DNA of 64,000 nucleotides from Macropodus opercularis (lineage: Eukaryota > Chordata > Actinopteri > Anabantiformes > Osphronemidae): NCBI GenBank assembly GCA_030770545.1, contig CM061102.1, positions 9,041,501-9,105,500 on the forward strand, in the 5' to 3' direction. The position numbers were made by a program, and so were the translations under genes. The notes under the pieces are model-generated. The model searched no databases. It worked only from the letters and a program-made list of their open reading frames with translations, and was not told where the DNA came from. The stretch's first letter is position 1; every line of letters starts with the position of its first letter. Shown in pieces: positions 52,072 through 64,000 of the stretch.

Positions 52072-52085
52072 CTACTGTATGAACA
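52072..52085. repeat. Target-site duplication, SINE right side
   Basis: Second copy of CTACTGTATGAACA directly after the tRNA-like end of the SINE. Confidence 0.92.
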
Positions 52086-52928
52086 AGTGTTGTATATTAC
52101 AGACGGATTGACGTAGAGATTGATCTCATTATTAAAATACAGAGTTCAACCCAGTCACGCCCCCAAGGTCACGTAGAAGCCTTACAGAGAACGCCCAAGG
52201 AGAAGGTAGAACTCTTGACAAGCTAAAATATGTTATACAGTGGGAACTCTAAAATGTCAACCACTGATACTGATTCACTTGTGTTAATTCAAGGAAGATA
52301 AATGGCTTAAGAGATGAAAAATAATATGTGGATTTGACAGCGGTGGGCTTTTGGCTTGGCCTTTAAATGCCATTCCTCTCAGTATTGCCTTTATTTCCAC
52401 TTTTAAAGGGACAGAGACAGTTATAGATATGTCACATAAGAAAAGGAAGATCTCAAACTGTGGGATTCTGATGTGATATCTGATATAATTCTGATTTCTG
52501 TAATTTTCTCTTCCTATAATTCTGAAGCATGTGTTATTTGAACTCATTTACCAGTCTGTGAGCAGATGGGTGAAACACATACTGCACATCAATCTAGGCT
52601 CATTCTTTTATACTCATCTAAAAACTGTGTACCTTTATTTGCCTTATTTGCATTTTTATATGGAATCGACCTAATACGTTAGGACAGTTCTTCAGACATT
52701 GTTACTAATGTGAAATTACTCATATTGTCAAAATTGTTGTTTTGGTTTATCAGAGACGAGGATGCCTCCATTTACGTTTGTCTTACTTTGTCTGTGCTCT
52801 CATCCAAAGCAATTAAAATGAGTGCAGTGGTATTTACCAGTAAACAGGATGTAATGTGACAGTCTTTTGTGCCATAACCTGCGCTGAGCTTCCAATCAGA
52901 CACCTCATTTGGATGTTGAAGACAATGA
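52086..52928. other. Non-coding, unique sequence
   Basis: Nothing recognised between the SINE and the candidate exon. Confidence 0.65.
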
Positions 52929-53030
52929 GGTACCATCTCACAAATGATTACCAACGAGAACAAGAAGCCGTACATCATCAAAGAGCAGCTACAGCTCCTG
53001 AGTGAAACGCTGCAGAGCCAGCGTGTGGCA
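52929..53030 (+). other. Candidate coding exon with strong codon bias
   Basis: Directly after a TGA (52926-52928) one frame opens and reads GTISQMITNENKKPYIIKEQ followed by LQLLSETLQSQRVA. Nearly all codons are vertebrate-preferred (AAC, GAG, AAG, CCG, TAC, ATC, CAG, CTG), and the peptide looks like a charged amphipathic helix. An AG at 52928-52929 could be the acceptor, though its pyrimidine tract is weak, and no good donor follows. After about 53030 the frame runs into low-complexity glycine codons. I cannot name a family; the strand is inferred from codon use. Confidence 0.33.
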
Positions 53031-54027
53031 GGAAGGAGGGGTGGGGGGCTCGGTGTCTTATTTACAGACACTTTTATTAGAGTCTCTGATCTTCCAGATA
53101 GAGAAAATGATTTACATCCGACCAGCTGCCCTCCTGCCCAGAATCAACAGCACTTTGCTTACAGCTATCAAACAATCTAATGCGGTGGTTTGCAATCTTT
53201 TCAAGCTGTGGACATGAACATGCCAACTCATCAAGCATGCATAAAAGAGAGGTGAACTATTTGACTGCGGAAGAAAAACCTGCAACAAAAGCGTAGCTGA
53301 TTCGCGTTTCAGAAATCTGTTCTGTTGGCGCGCAGCCGTCCACATCTGTCCCGTGAAGGCTAAACCACACACGTTAACCCAATCACTTACAGCTGAGTTG
53401 TTGAAACAAAGTATCGATAGAGCATATTGATTGAATAAACACACCAGTAAGATCAGTTATCTTCCCTCAGTCTTTTCTGATACTCCTGCAAAGTACTGTA
53501 GAGAGGCATTAACAGAAACCAAGCACAGCTATAAGCTGTAAATGTTCACACCTCAAGGTTGGCCGGGCAGCGCTGGCCTCTGTACGTCACTCATTGTTGT
53601 TTGCCTGTTTCTGCTTTCAGTAGAGGCGCTGATTGACAACTGGTATTTACTTTCCCACACATGCACACAGCCCTCTTACTGTGCATCCCCCTTTTTCTAC
53701 TGTTGAACAATGTCTGGAAAATGCACCATTGCTTTTACTAAGTCTGTTGGGAAAGATGATCTGAGAGGTTGAATTATCAAGGAGACTCTTTAGTCTCTAA
53801 TCTCTCTTTAAGAATCCAGTAATAATATAGGAAGACTCTACCTGCCTTTGCTGAACAGCTGCCAGACTGTACATTAAAACAGGGTTTTGGTGTCTATCCA
53901 ACCTCAACATGTACCTTGGAGTCACATCACTGACCCTGAGGCTCTAAGACAACTTCCACACCTACTGAGCTACTGCCTTGCAATTCAGTGTTGCATACAT
54001 ATCTCTATAACTGGAATGTGCTGGGAA

Positions 54028-54029
<2 letters not shown>

Positions 54030-54062
<33 letters not shown>
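54030..54062 (+). repeat. (GT)16 microsatellite
   Basis: Perfect GT run of about 33 bases. Confidence 0.96.
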
Positions 54063-54066
<4 letters not shown>

Positions 54067-54204
54067 TGTTTGTGTGACGAAGCCAAATTCCATTTCAGAG
54101 TTGTGCTTTCCAAACGGTTTGCTGATTAAGGCATTTAAAGAAAATTAGCCCCGCAGCTACTATAAATCTCTTAGCTTTTCTTTAATGAATACTGTGCATC
54201 TCAC

Positions 54205-54475
54205 ATTTCATTTCTCATTTGCATATGAAAAGCATCACCTTCACTTTCACTGTCTCTACACTCCCCAAACTGAATTGCGATTCAGTAAATCAGCGAGCGA
54301 AAACATTTAAGTTCTGATATGTAGCGCAGTTTGTGTCAGCATTTGCATATCAATTTGTATCCGACTCTGAGTCTCAAGTGGGCCGGCTCATTCAAACCTT
54401 GGTGACCTCTTCCTCCTGATTACAAAGTTATTATGCATCTGCAGATGGCAGATAGTCATGACGCTCTATCATCTC
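54205..54475. promoter_or_regulatory. Conserved-element-like block with two octamer motifs
   Basis: ATTTGCATAT occurs at 54217-54226 and again at 54341-54350, a POU-type octamer in the same orientation 124 bases apart. Nearby are GATTACAAAG (SOX-type core), TTATGCAT and CAGATGGCAGAT. Clustering of these cores is typical of neural enhancers in vertebrates, but function here is inference. Confidence 0.28.
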
Positions 54476-54976
54476 AGATGATCTGTATGAACTTAACGCG
54501 ATCATTCATCTCTTCGGTGGCTAACTAAATATGACGCTAAATGAGAATAGGAAGAGATGATCAACTCAAAACAACATAGCCAGTGTTTCAGTTTGATGAA
54601 TATTTGGCTTTTTGGGTGTAAACAATCAAGCCTCAGAAGGCTGCTGAGGAGACGGGAGGAATAGAGCAACTTCTGTAAGGCCCTAACTTAATGGAAGTTT
54701 GAATTACCATTTAAATGGGATTTCTTTTGGGGGAAGGGGGGCGTCATAGGGAAAGATAAATTACATTGTAAACAATGTCAAAACAGTTTAATGACACGTA
54801 TGAAATCAAAGCACACAACCCATATTTCCTTAGCTACTGAGTGATATAAAGAGTGGACTACATAAATAACAAGGCAGCCCGAGGAAAAATGTGACTATGC
54901 AGGCTTGTTTTGTCTCTAGCTGGCCTGCACTTTTAATTGACTTGAATAAAAAACTCAATTACAGCACTCTGGCCAC

Positions 54977-55075
54977 CGGAGGGAGAGAGAGGAAGCAACA
55001 GGGAGAGCGAGAGGAGGATAAGAGGGAGGGAAGGAAGCTGAAAGAGGAGTGAATGAAGCATGAGAGGAATGAAGG
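54977..55075 (+). repeat. Purine-rich tract
   Basis: About 100 bases of nearly pure A/G on the plus strand, with GGGAGAGAGAGGAAG-type units. Confidence 0.82.
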
Positions 55076-55757
55076 AGTTATTGGGTCAGAATGGCACCTC
55101 AGGGGGGAATCAGGACAGCAGACACGCTTTTATACAGGCCAGTCTGTCTAGGGGAATTACACCTCACAGAGAGGTAGAAGAAAAGAGGCTAAAAAAGAAA
55201 GGCGACAAAGGTAAAGTGCTTTGTCAGTACCTTCTAAGGCTTTTATGCATTTATTGTCATTTATCCTCTGTTATTCCACAGAGGCCGACTGAGATACTGA
55301 TTGAAGGTGAGGGGCATTGAATCAAGTGAAATCAGTAAGCACTCCCACTCAGCTGAGACGCTGATTTAGCTTCCACAGAAGTCGACAGGCTTGTACGAGG
55401 AGAGTATTAAAGAGAAGAACATGAATAGATAAGAAAGCAACAGAACAAATGGTGAGTGTGATGCAAGGAGAAAGAAACTGGAGATTCTTTGTAAAAAGAA
55501 ACATCCTCAGCACCGCACATTGAAACTGTCAGCCCGATAAAGCATGACTGATGATGGTTCTATTGGCACGCCGATGTGTGCGTGCGCGTGCACATTCATT
55601 TCTTATGTGAGGTGTGGTGGTGGTGTGGGGTGCTGAGGAAGTAAGAGTTTTCCAGATATCCTGAAATCAGAAAACAACAGATTCTCTGTCAGCCCACAGC
55701 AGTCAATGCATTGTTTGTGGACAGTGAGCCAATATTTCCGCCTTGTGTGTATGTACT

Positions 55758-55762
<5 letters not shown>

Positions 55763-55809
<47 letters not shown>
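55763..55809 (+). repeat. (GT)23 microsatellite
   Basis: Perfect GT run of about 47 bases, the longest uninterrupted GT repeat in the window. Confidence 0.96.
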
Positions 55810-55810
<1 letters not shown>

Positions 55811-58624
55811 ACAGCAAGCTGTTGTTCCCATGGTTGTGTGTTATTGATTAGTCATCTCTGTGGGCAATAGGAGCTGTTATCAGGCCTGACATGGAGACAG
55901 ACGGGGGTGGATGATGCATGGGACGGGAAAACTGCTCAGACGCAAAGATAATGGAGCTACACACGCGCGCCAATGCATACACACACGGTGCGAAGATGAA
56001 CGGCTGCACACTGGCACATGTTACCGCAGATTCTTGCACACACAATAGGCCTATTACACAACTGAGTGCAAATGTATTGGCAGCAATAGATTTGTTTTCA
56101 GCACCATGGACAGCACACTAAATCTTAAGCAATGCCAGTGCCCAGTGCATATGCCTAATGATTATCTATTGTAGCACCCACAACTACATAAAATCAGCTA
56201 TTACTCGTGGAAGTTAAGTGCAGATGCCCTCAAGAATTGTACTAAATTTACCAAGTGGAGACAAAACAGAATGTTAAATGAGATAAAGTCCATACTGTGC
56301 TGATCCGCCCAGTGCCTCTCATAACCATGTCAGGATGCTGGATACTCACCTACGACAGAAAAAGAAAATGAGAGAGCGAAAGGTCAGAGTCAAAAAATTC
56401 CAATGCGCGTATTGTGTCTCTGTGGCATCCCACTACTGTAATCATGTCCAAATAGCATAACATCAAATATTCACACTGAAGATTTTCCAGCAGAGAACCC
56501 TGCCTGTGCCATTACAGCCTGAAAGACATTTGTCTTTAACTGTTTAAGTTTATGCAAGATATCTCTCTGTTCTCCGTTTTCCACTCTTCCTCTTTCTCCA
56601 AACTAAGTGAGTTGTGTGTAAATGTCAGCTGCTGAACTGACTGGCCACGGGGGGCCAACCATAAGCACACAGGGAATAGATTGTCATGGCCTGCACTCTA
56701 CAATCCTTTTCTTCTCCAGAGGGACAGGTAGACTCAGGTTTTTGTCAGTCAACCGTGAAAATACACAGGGGTCAAGCTTCCCACCATGTCCTCCACTATG
56801 TCTGATGGCATGGGCAGGTTTAGCCACAGACCAGATACAGAGAAAGTGATCCATGAAAAGGAATTTACATAGTAACTGCGCAAAGTAAAATATGTCTGGA
56901 TAATAAGTTTTACTTAGGCAAGAGGAGCAAACTAAGCACAGCAACATACATTATAAAAATGCCAATGAAGCAGTTTGTTCTATCTGGACAAATAGTTCTC
57001 ATTTTAATCTCAGTATCTGATGAACTGTCATCATCAGGTCACATTTACTTGGACGTTTGTTTGTCTCTGTCTTTTGTGCAGCAGCAACACAGAAGGATAG
57101 GTCATTGCTCGAACTAATAAAACATGCTCAGACTACCAATTAAACCAAGGAGCCATGCCAGCTTATTGTGGCAAAACAAAGACTGTCTGCTGTCTATTGT
57201 TTAGTTTAAAGAGATAATTGCGAATTACTAGTGGATTCTGTGAAAGCCCCATTAAAATAAAGAGAAGAATGCAGTCTTCTGACCAGCACAACTTTCCACA
57301 TCCCTTGGTGAGGTACACTTCACTGTGATCGATGCAACCTGATAGAAAAGCCTGCTAATAACACAAAGCTGAACTGAGCCAGAGCTCACCTCATTAAAAC
57401 CACAAAACCAAAACCAATTACACACATTCTGTATAAACAGGTTTTATTCCAACTTTGTCGACGCCGACAGATTCCCTCAGAGTGGGATACAACACGGTCC
57501 TTAACTGTGCATCTGACCGAATGTTGTCAAAGTCATTAACATCTTTTAAAACAACGTTATTATTGAAATACTACGGCAAAATGTTCAAAACCTGTAACTG
57601 CATAATTGCTAAAATCTTGGTGAACATAATAATTTTTTTTTTCTAATAATCCTTGTTACAAACAAATTTCTGATGAATAACTAGTGCAATAATCTTATAT
57701 TTTACATTAGGAAAGGACAAAATGAAAAGCAAGAAGCCACATCTGCAGGCAAGCTTGTCAGCCTGCCGGCTAGTGCCAGTGACATCTACAACACCCGTGG
57801 ACATCCTCGTTTTTCTCTAACCGGCCTAATGAACACATACAGCAGCTTCCAGAAGGGACATTATAGCCTGCCTTGTCCTCACCTAGAGCAAAATGAATGT
57901 AGACATCATCTGAGAATGGTCCTTATTGGAATGTAGTTATGGCACCTGTCCAGGTCATAACCTAACATTACTAATAATCATTACTCATGTTATTTTCTTG
58001 CAAATCCGTGGAGCTACGGTGAGGTCGTTTCTGTGCCTGAATCTGATACTGAAACACACTGTGTCTAACTTCTTTTTGCTGTCACTGCGATCTAGCCTGC
58101 AGTCAAACGCTCCTTCTGCCTTATCTTAGAAAAAGAACGAGAAAAAATACATTTCTTCTCTGTAGCCTGCAGATTTGGACTTGCAGGACGGATCATCGAT
58201 ACTGTGCGTTGCTGCATTACGTTAACAAAATAGACCCCATTAATATATATCAATACCATAACATCTTAGTCATAAGAAAGAAGAAAGTGACAGCCCATAA
58301 TAATACAAAAGCATGTGACCCATGCTGCTGCCACGGGTCGTGGTGAATACTCATTCTGTTCCTAAACCATACTGAATGATTATTGCAATCCATACAAAAG
58401 CAGCAGACCTGTTGTGATATGCTGTCTATTGAGCCCTCGTCTTGTTATTTAACTGTGTCTCTCTACCAATTAGGGCAGAACGTTGGAGAGTGCCAGTGTA
58501 TGAGAGCGGCAGAAAAGACAAAGAAAAGACTGTGGGGAAATAAACATAAATGTGGACACTGGACTGACCCCACTGTCTCCTCATACAACACAAAAACAAA
58601 ACTGAATACAGGCAAATCAAAAAG

Positions 58625-58650
58625 CATTGTTGTAAAAAAAAACAACAATG
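58625..58650. repeat. 9-bp hairpin with A8 loop
   Basis: CATTGTTGT and ACAACAATG are perfect inverted arms around eight A residues. Confidence 0.75.
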
Positions 58651-60018
58651 AGAATTATGTAAGCGCCTAATTTTAATTTTTGTTCAATGTTCAAAACATT
58701 ATTGAAATGGATACCAAACCTCTAGTTGTCTCCTAATAAATATATCTGGCAGTGCATGAATTCCTTTGATTACATAAGCGCTTGCATGCGTATGCCCACA
58801 TGCCAAATTCTGCCGATGGCTAAATTAAGAGAATAATTAGTTGTAATAGCGTGGAAGACGGAGCACGATATTGCATAATCCTGTTTGAATCAATAGAGTC
58901 TGTTGTTGCTGCTCCGTTTGTGCCATGCTCCAAAAAAACGTTGACTCCCTCACGTGTTTGACCAGAGGAAGGTGCTGCTCTTTGGATTCTCTCTACAGCA
59001 GCCGTGTGAATGTTTGTCAATCAGAGAAGCAATGAGCAGAAATGCAGGGAAGATGGAAGTAGAGTGTCTGCCCATTGTCGTATTCCTCAGAGCCACTCGA
59101 CTTGTTTTGTCATCTTTCATCCCATGTTTCCTCTCGCTGCTCATCCCTAACAAGCCATGAAGTGCACCAATGAGAGCCCATGGAAGCATTTGAGTGACAG
59201 CTGAGGTCGGGTGCACCAAACAACAGAGCTGCACCATAGGGAGGACCCAGATGCAGTAGGGCAGCAGGTCGCGAGCTGAGCCACCGCCGTGGACAGTAGA
59301 CACACCGCCTATGCTGCCTGCTTAGCAATAACCCTGAACCTTGACCGCCACAGCATACGGTGGGTGACCCTGTGGCCTCTGACAGCCCTGAAACTAATGG
59401 GACAGACTGTGTTAGTCTAAATACATTAGCAGGGGCATCAAGGTCAAAAAGTCACCGGGTGAAAGAAGTTATTTGTCTCTACTTTCCTTTCATCGGCAGT
59501 GACACCTCAGTGTTTAGACAGACCTCCGAGTGAAGCGCTGCTGTTATTATATAGAAGTAAAAGGCTGCTTTGTAAGTAGGGCCCATCCATAAAACAGGCC
59601 TCTTATTGTGTACGTGCATGTGTTTGTGTGTCCACATATGCGTGCATGAGTGTATTGATTTTCCTTTGCACCTCTTTTCTCATCTTTACTTCGCTAGCAT
59701 ACCTGTATTTTTCTATTTGTTTGTGGACATGTTCTCAGAATTCACTCTGATGGAAAATGCAATCTTGTCCCATCCCCTTACTTTCTTGCTTTGCTCCTTT
59801 TTTCTGACTAATAGAAATTCTGTTAGTATGTTTGTATGGGGATGAGAGATGAAAATGATTTTGTGGAGAGGAAGAAAGATGGCTATGGAAGGGAGGGAGT
59901 GGGCGATAAAAAAAAAAGGCAGAGGATAGAAAATCGATGAGAGATGAAATATATCAGAACTCCTGGAGCAAGGTCAAGAGGATATGATCTCTCACGACGC
60001 ACAGTTGTGCCTCACTGA

Positions 60019-60120
60019 GCCGGAGGGAGCCGGCGAGATGGAGAGAGAGGAGAAGACAAAGAGAGGGAGGGCGAGAGAGAGAAGGAGGCACTAAGAGAGA
60101 GAAGCGAAGGCGGGGGGCAG
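60019..60120 (+). repeat. Purine-rich tract
   Basis: GGAGGGAGCCGGCGAGATGG, then GAGA-type units to a G6 run at 60113-60118. Plus-strand purine bias throughout. Confidence 0.82.
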
Positions 60121-63100
60121 GACAGGCATAGTACTTTTCCTGAGAGACGCCATCGTCCATTTATCAAAACCAGCATCCCACTCAAAGCCTGCGTCTGTCC
60201 ATAAGGGCACCAGTTCTGTTACCATGAGCAGCGGACATGGGGTTTGCTGATGTTCACACAATAGGGCCTGGTCCAAAATGTGGAAATTAATCTCTCTTCA
60301 GTCAACTTTCTTCCCACGCCAACTAATTCAGTAGCGAAATGGCTAAAGGGCCCAGATCAGCAGGCTGCCTCTCCAGCGTGGGTCCGGGCCTGGTTTCTAT
60401 ACGCAGAGACCATTAGAGCCCAGCTCTCACCTCCTACAGAGAGCAGGGCTAGATCACATCTGTCTGCAGCTGCCTCCCTGCAAACACTCAACCAATTAAA
60501 GAACCATTAGTACTCAAACTTGGTGGGTGGTGAGTGGTGGTGGTCAGCATTAACATTTGTTTTTGCACTTATTGTTCAGAATGCTGCAGGTTTTTTAGGG
60601 CACATGAACTAATTTGTGTTGTTTACACATTTGCCCACATCCTGTCCACGCAACAGAAAACCGCCACGCTTGTTTCCACGTAACCTTTGTTTCCCCTCTG
60701 CACGCTTGGCCCCTCCCCCATCATGTAACATTCATTAGTCGCTCCAGTCGCCATCATACAATTTTAATTCCTAATAAGGATAGAAGTAGGTCATTTGACA
60801 AACATGTCACATCTGCTCCAATCAAGGCTGCGGCTCCTTTTAGCATCAATGTTTCATTACCGCCTAACACGAGAACAGAGGCTTTAGGTAGCAACGTGTG
60901 AACCATGCCTGAAATACAGCTAATCGTGTGCTGTGATAACAAGCCATCGGCGTCTCACAGGCTCAACACTGTTGATGACTACAGACGCTGCTGCTTGGTG
61001 CTGTGCTCAGCGATTATGACGTGAAACATGTACAGTATATCATCACAGCAGCCGCAATCTCATCTTCTCATAGAAAGACACAAAGAACTAAAAAATACCT
61101 TCAACAGCACTTAATTACATAAAAGCCTCTGCCCCGTGAAACAAAGAGACCAGATGAGCTGCAGACTCTCACGGGAAGCCAGGTGTCAACTGCCCCCTGT
61201 GGTGTCCTCTCCCTCATCACTGACCCCAGCGAGGCTTGGTGTCCCCAGACTGCCCCTCACGCTGGCCTGTCTGTCCACCAACTGGCAGAGCAATTGCACA
61301 ATTAATGATTATTATACACACACATGCACGTCTGCACATGCAGTTGTCCTTTCAAGTTATATTTCACAGTTCATTAGTAGAGATAGTACAGCAGAAGAAG
61401 ACGCCCTCGGTTATATTTATATAGTTTGCAAATGGTGTCTGTTGTATTTATAATTTAGTGCCGTGCGTTTTCCTATGGATAATGTATTTGCGTTCATGGG
61501 TATTTAGTTGTGTATTTCTGCATTTCTCCCCGTGGAGCCTTATTGCCTGTAGCTACTCGGCTTCGTCTGCATCCACATGCTGGCTTTTTAAATCCCCATG
61601 TCCAACAACAGTCACCGCTCACAGCCATTCGTTTTGGGCTTCAGCCTAGCACGCTACAGTGGCTGCAGAGAGTCAGATTGTCAGAGGAGTCATCAGTGGA
61701 GGGAACCCCCGATGAGACTAAATACTGTTTGATAAAATAAAATGTGCCGTATAGGGTCTGCTAAGTTACTGTTGATGCCGGGGCTGTTTCAAGGTTTCAA
61801 GCACAATTTCAGCATGTGTGTCCATCTATGTCACTGCTGCTATGCACCCCATGACTAAACAAAAAATAGGTTTCCCAGCAGACTCGCTTTTTGCAAACAA
61901 CAGAGTCTGATCCAGATGGAGAGCAGAGGATAAGGGAGGAGGGGAGGTACACTCAGACAACCGCTGTCTCTTCCACTTACTGTTACAAGTAGAATATTTA
62001 TACATGCCTCAATGCCCAACACAAAAACACTGGAAGTCATTCTCGCTGCTCTCTCTCTTCCCCTCAGTCACTCTCTCTTATGCATGCATGCTTGTGAGCA
62101 AGTAATGTTGTCCACTTAAGCAAAACAACGTAAGCAAGGCACTGCCCCTCCATGCCACGGCATGTCAAATATTCCTCTTAGAGGATGAATGCATGCCTGC
62201 GTTAATTGAGAGGTAAGAGCTTTCGAAAGTGACACAGTCTTCCACTTTCATAGAAACTTCCTTATCAACAGCCTCGGATGCAAAAAAACAAAACAATTAC
62301 TGCTTCAATTGGTGACAGGAACCAGGATTATGAGTGCTAATGAGCGCAATCAACAACACTTGAACTGCCTGCAAGTGTTGGTGCACATGACTGCTTCTGG
62401 GTGTGTGTGTTTGGATTTCTTTTCCGTTTCTACACCAGTAGTTTGTGACAAATGTTAGACTGGGAGAGCACGTATAGATATGCATAGTATGCCGAGTACT
62501 TCAGAGCAACAATATTATTTTCACACATTTAAGAAATTAAGACTAAATTGCTCATCAGCTTGTGCAGTGCGTATTAAATCCTGCAGTATATGAAAGCTGC
62601 CTTTGTTGATGTGTGTTTCTGAGATGAGTGCCTCACAGTTTGCCGTTGTCTCGTCAGCTGTGCTCTCGCTGTGTTGTCAAGCATTACTGCAGACATCCCA
62701 TTAATGTGAGGGAGGCAAAGTGTTGATACGCTTGCGCCTGTGCCTGAATTAGCAGTCACGCCTGCCTGCTTTGAGGGACCTGCCCCGCGCCATCACGGAC
62801 ACTCACATGAGCAATTTGGATAATCGGGAATTGACAATCGGGAGAGGAGGAGATATGGAACAGCAGCACACTGTGACGACTCAGCCAACTTCCCACACAC
62901 CTTCAGCGTCAACCCATTTGGAGGATGTAACAGAACGATGTGCTGAAATGCAAGCACCATACTAACAACATGTATCTCTTGCAAACAAGAACAATCAAAT
63001 CCCTTAGCTGCTCCCGCCTTTGTTCCCCTTTTAGTAGTGACAAGCCCAGACGGCGGTGGATGTGGATAGAGGAAGGGGAGCTGCCTGCCTGTGTCCTATT

Positions 63101-64000
63101 TGTAGCGGTTGCCAGACTCCATAAAATCCCCCTCTAGTTGTGAAGAATATGTCGCCCACCCACTGACAGCCTCCTCAGCTTGACACACTCTGCATAGCCA
63201 GTGGGAGATAGTGGAAAGAGATATGCAACCCAGCTGGGTTAATCCTGTTACACAGTGATACACAGACCACAGTCTCACCTAGAGAACACATACATGCATA
63301 AAGCACACAATACCTTAAAGAGCAGAAGAGACGGACTTACGCCTGGTCACACAGCAAGTCTTGGAATTGTACAGTTCATGCGCTTCAATTTCCATAAATA
63401 AGGTTTCTAGCAGAGCAACATTTATTATCTTACAGTCAGATGAGGGGCTCAAACACTGGCAGAGGATGTGTGTTACCAAATACACATTCATCACAGAGAA
63501 CGACTCTGATACAAATGCATCAATCTCTTTAAAAATATGTGGACTTGATTAATAAAAATTCAGGAAAAGTCCTCTGTAAAGCTGTGATGTATTCAGCCTC
63601 TTAAAACAGGCTGCAAGTCACACATTAATATTCTTCAAGCATGTTTTTATATTGAAAAAGAATGAAGTCTATTTAGAAAAGCAAGTGAGTTGGAAACAAA
63701 AATTAATGGGGAGAAAGTGACCATACACATACAATGAATTTCAATTACGTTGGTTTGTGGCTAAGCTCAGACGCCAGCTCTGCACTGAGGCTGCGGAACC
63801 GGGAGGAGAAGCATTCAGCTACAAAACTCTATTTACATGCCTGCAAGAGTGTGATGGAGGATTGGGATGTTATTTCAATGTCATCAGTATAAACCCTACA
63901 CTTCTGTGATCACAATACAATATGGAATGAATATCCACTTTATTTGGATCACATGCAGCTTTAGAGCTTCTAGTGCTGAACATGTAACCGTGACCCTGGA

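Larger units (their letters stand above)
53031..64000. other. Non-coding, unique sequence
   Basis: Holds the octamer block (54.2 kb), GT repeats (54.0 and 55.8 kb), purine tracts (55.0 and 60.0 kb) and the A-loop hairpin (58.6 kb). No supported gene to the right edge. Confidence 0.7.

Noticed and set aside
58950..59303. 117-codon minus-strand ORF
   Set aside because: Open frames on both strands and no codon bias or family; treated as chance.
1..64000. CRISPR arrays, operons or bacterial-type promoters
   Set aside because: No spaced direct repeats, no gene clusters and no bacterial features; the sequence is vertebrate in character.

Overview
The window looks like vertebrate, almost certainly teleost fish, non-coding DNA. 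The reasons are many (CA/GT)n microsatellites, a decayed Tc1-like DNA transposon, a tRNA-derived SINE of a type common in fish, and a relic of an R4/Rex6-type non-LTR retrotransposon. There are no operons and no long open frames, and the base composition is moderately AT-rich throughout. I found no complete protein-coding gene in 64 kb. The window is most likely a gene desert or the inside of very large introns.

Layout. 1-8.2 kb: unique sequence with several microsatellites and three weak coding-like stretches (left edge; 2.0-2.5 kb minus; 7.0-7.2 kb minus). About 8.2-9.1 kb: a retrotransposon relic on the plus strand, ending just before a C20 run. 11.26-12.63 kb: a complete but dead Tc1-like element on the minus strand, flanked by TA, with all three catalytic DDE residues still readable in broken frames. 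12.6-40 kb: unique sequence with microsatellites, conserved-element-like AT-rich blocks (14.8, 18.8, 31.1 kb), a purine-rich tract (24.7 kb) and coding-like stretches at 20.1-20.5, 22.4 and 23.4-23.9 kb. 40.48-40.63 kb: a teleost-type dispersed repeat fragment with a (GT)n head. 51.76-52.07 kb: a SINE on the minus strand with a perfect 14-bp target-site duplication. 52.9-53.0 kb: a short stretch with strong coding-like codon use. 54.2-54.5 kb: a block with two identical octamer (POU-type) motifs. 55-64 kb: unique sequence with microsatellites and a second and third purine-rich tract.

No pathway or gene cluster can be read from the window. The well-supported features are the three transposable-element fossils and the simple repeats. 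The candidate exons and regulatory blocks are pattern-based guesses that need cross-species alignment or RNA evidence.
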